A stretch of DNA of 32,194 bases from Deltaproteobacteria bacterium (GTDB lineage Bacteria; UBA10199; DSSB01). The notes beneath the pieces are model-generated. The model saw nothing but the letters and a program-made list of their open reading frames with translations. It ran no database searches and was not told the DNA's origin. Below are positions 31,860 through 32,194 of this stretch, one piece after another (position 1 is the stretch's first letter; each line of letters opens with the position of its first letter). The stretch covers positions 1 to 32,194 of the forward strand of contig JADYZQ010000299.1 of NCBI GenBank assembly GCA_020853015.1, given 5' to 3'. Made by a program: the position numbers and the translations under genes.

Positions 31860-32194
31860 CTAGAAGCCCTGCACCTTCGGCGCCTTCTTCAACAGGTGGC
31901 TGGTGCCGAACCAGCCCAGGGCGATGGCCGCCAGCACCGACCACCACCAGCTCGCCGCCCAGCTGTTGTGGGAGTTGAGCATCGTCCAGACCAGCGGGAC
32001 CGACATGTAGGTATTTTGCCGGGAGCGCAGGCCTGCCAGGGCCACCGCCGCCGGATCGGGGGCCTGACCGTCGCGGACCGCGGTGATGATCTTCTTTTGA
32101 TTGGGCCAGATGCGGAACCACACGTTGTAGGCCATGATCGTGCCGAACAGGGCGCCGACGTGGATGTTGTAGCCGCGGAAGCTCCAGCCCGCCC
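31860..32194 (-). CDS. Urate hydroxylase PuuD-like membrane protein (3' part only)
   Basis: The reading frame is open to the window edge, so the true start lies outside; the ATG at 32135 is internal. The visible 110 residues carry two membrane segments, VGALFGTIMAYNVWF and WWWSVLAAIALGWFG. Between them is the stretch WPNQKKII, then a charged loop (DPAAVALAGLRSRQNTY), then a hydrophobic run with SHN. This order resembles the integral-membrane domain of the PuuD-type urate hydroxylase family and related uncharacterised proteins. PuuD proteins normally carry a C-terminal cytochrome c domain; here the protein stops right after the last helix. It may therefore be a different member of the family without the oxidase role. 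Confidence in the family is moderate and in the function low. Confidence 0.6.
   Translation of the reverse strand, partial: AGWSFRGYNIHVGALFGTIMAYNVWFRIWPNQKKIITAVRDGQAPDPAAVALAGLRSRQNTYMSVPLVWTMLNSHNSWAASWWWSVLAAIALGWFGTSHLLKKAPKVQGF

Noticed and set aside
31736-31978. Small + strand reading frame over the terminator
   Set aside because: It crosses the strong terminator hairpin and runs antisense to the PuuD-like gene, and it has no motif.

Overview
The window is a high-GC (estimated by eye at two-thirds or more G+C), densely coded bacterial chromosome segment. A lipoprotein with a lipobox, a Sec-type secreted and membrane-anchored VWA protein and an MBOAT acyltransferase suggest a diderm envelope. 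The sequence alone does not name the organism. A Deltaproteobacteria-like or uncultured relative of that grade is my best guess, at low confidence. No rRNA, tRNA, CRISPR array, insertion sequence or phage gene was seen.

Left part (1-8.5 kb), mostly housekeeping. It holds glycerol kinase (glpK), then a lower-GC lipoprotein gene with its own promoter. Next comes a minus-strand cluster transcribed priA, def, fmt, rpe: replication restart helicase, peptide deformylase, Met-tRNA formyltransferase and ribulose-phosphate epimerase. Divergent from priA is a polytopic MBOAT O-acyltransferase.

Central part (8.7-27 kb), the accessory core. Two unrelated families of giant genes, each present as three tandem paralogues, all lie on the + strand. 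Family 1 (8704-11478, 11481-15908, 16017-18320) shares a ~250-residue helical N-terminal block with a DAILGRG motif. Copies 1 and 2 add a putative membrane hairpin. Copy 2 has a convincing FHA phosphothreonine-binding domain behind HEAT-like repeats. Family 2 (18558-21182, 21179-24070, 24091-26958) consists of long beta-strand-rich proteins; two of them begin MTP followed almost at once by a CxxCHG motif. A 237-bp spacer with three consecutive hairpins separates the families. I recognise no described system here. The locus looks like an uncharacterised multi-protein assembly, possibly linked to the secreted VWA protein that follows (27044-28843).

Small palindromic repeats lie inside the Family 1 coding regions. 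All three paralogues carry a version at the same inter-helix linker, and copy 3 has an extra perfect 28-bp palindrome elsewhere. They are read through in frame, in a way reminiscent of Rickettsia palindromic elements.

Right part (28.8-32.2 kb). A Phd/YefM-ParE type toxin-antitoxin pair has a perfect 9-bp inverted repeat touching its start codon. It is followed by a convergent lower-GC 701-residue protein with a possible FHA-like C-terminus, then an intergenic region with a strong terminator. The 3' end of a membrane protein resembling the PuuD urate hydroxylase family runs off the window.
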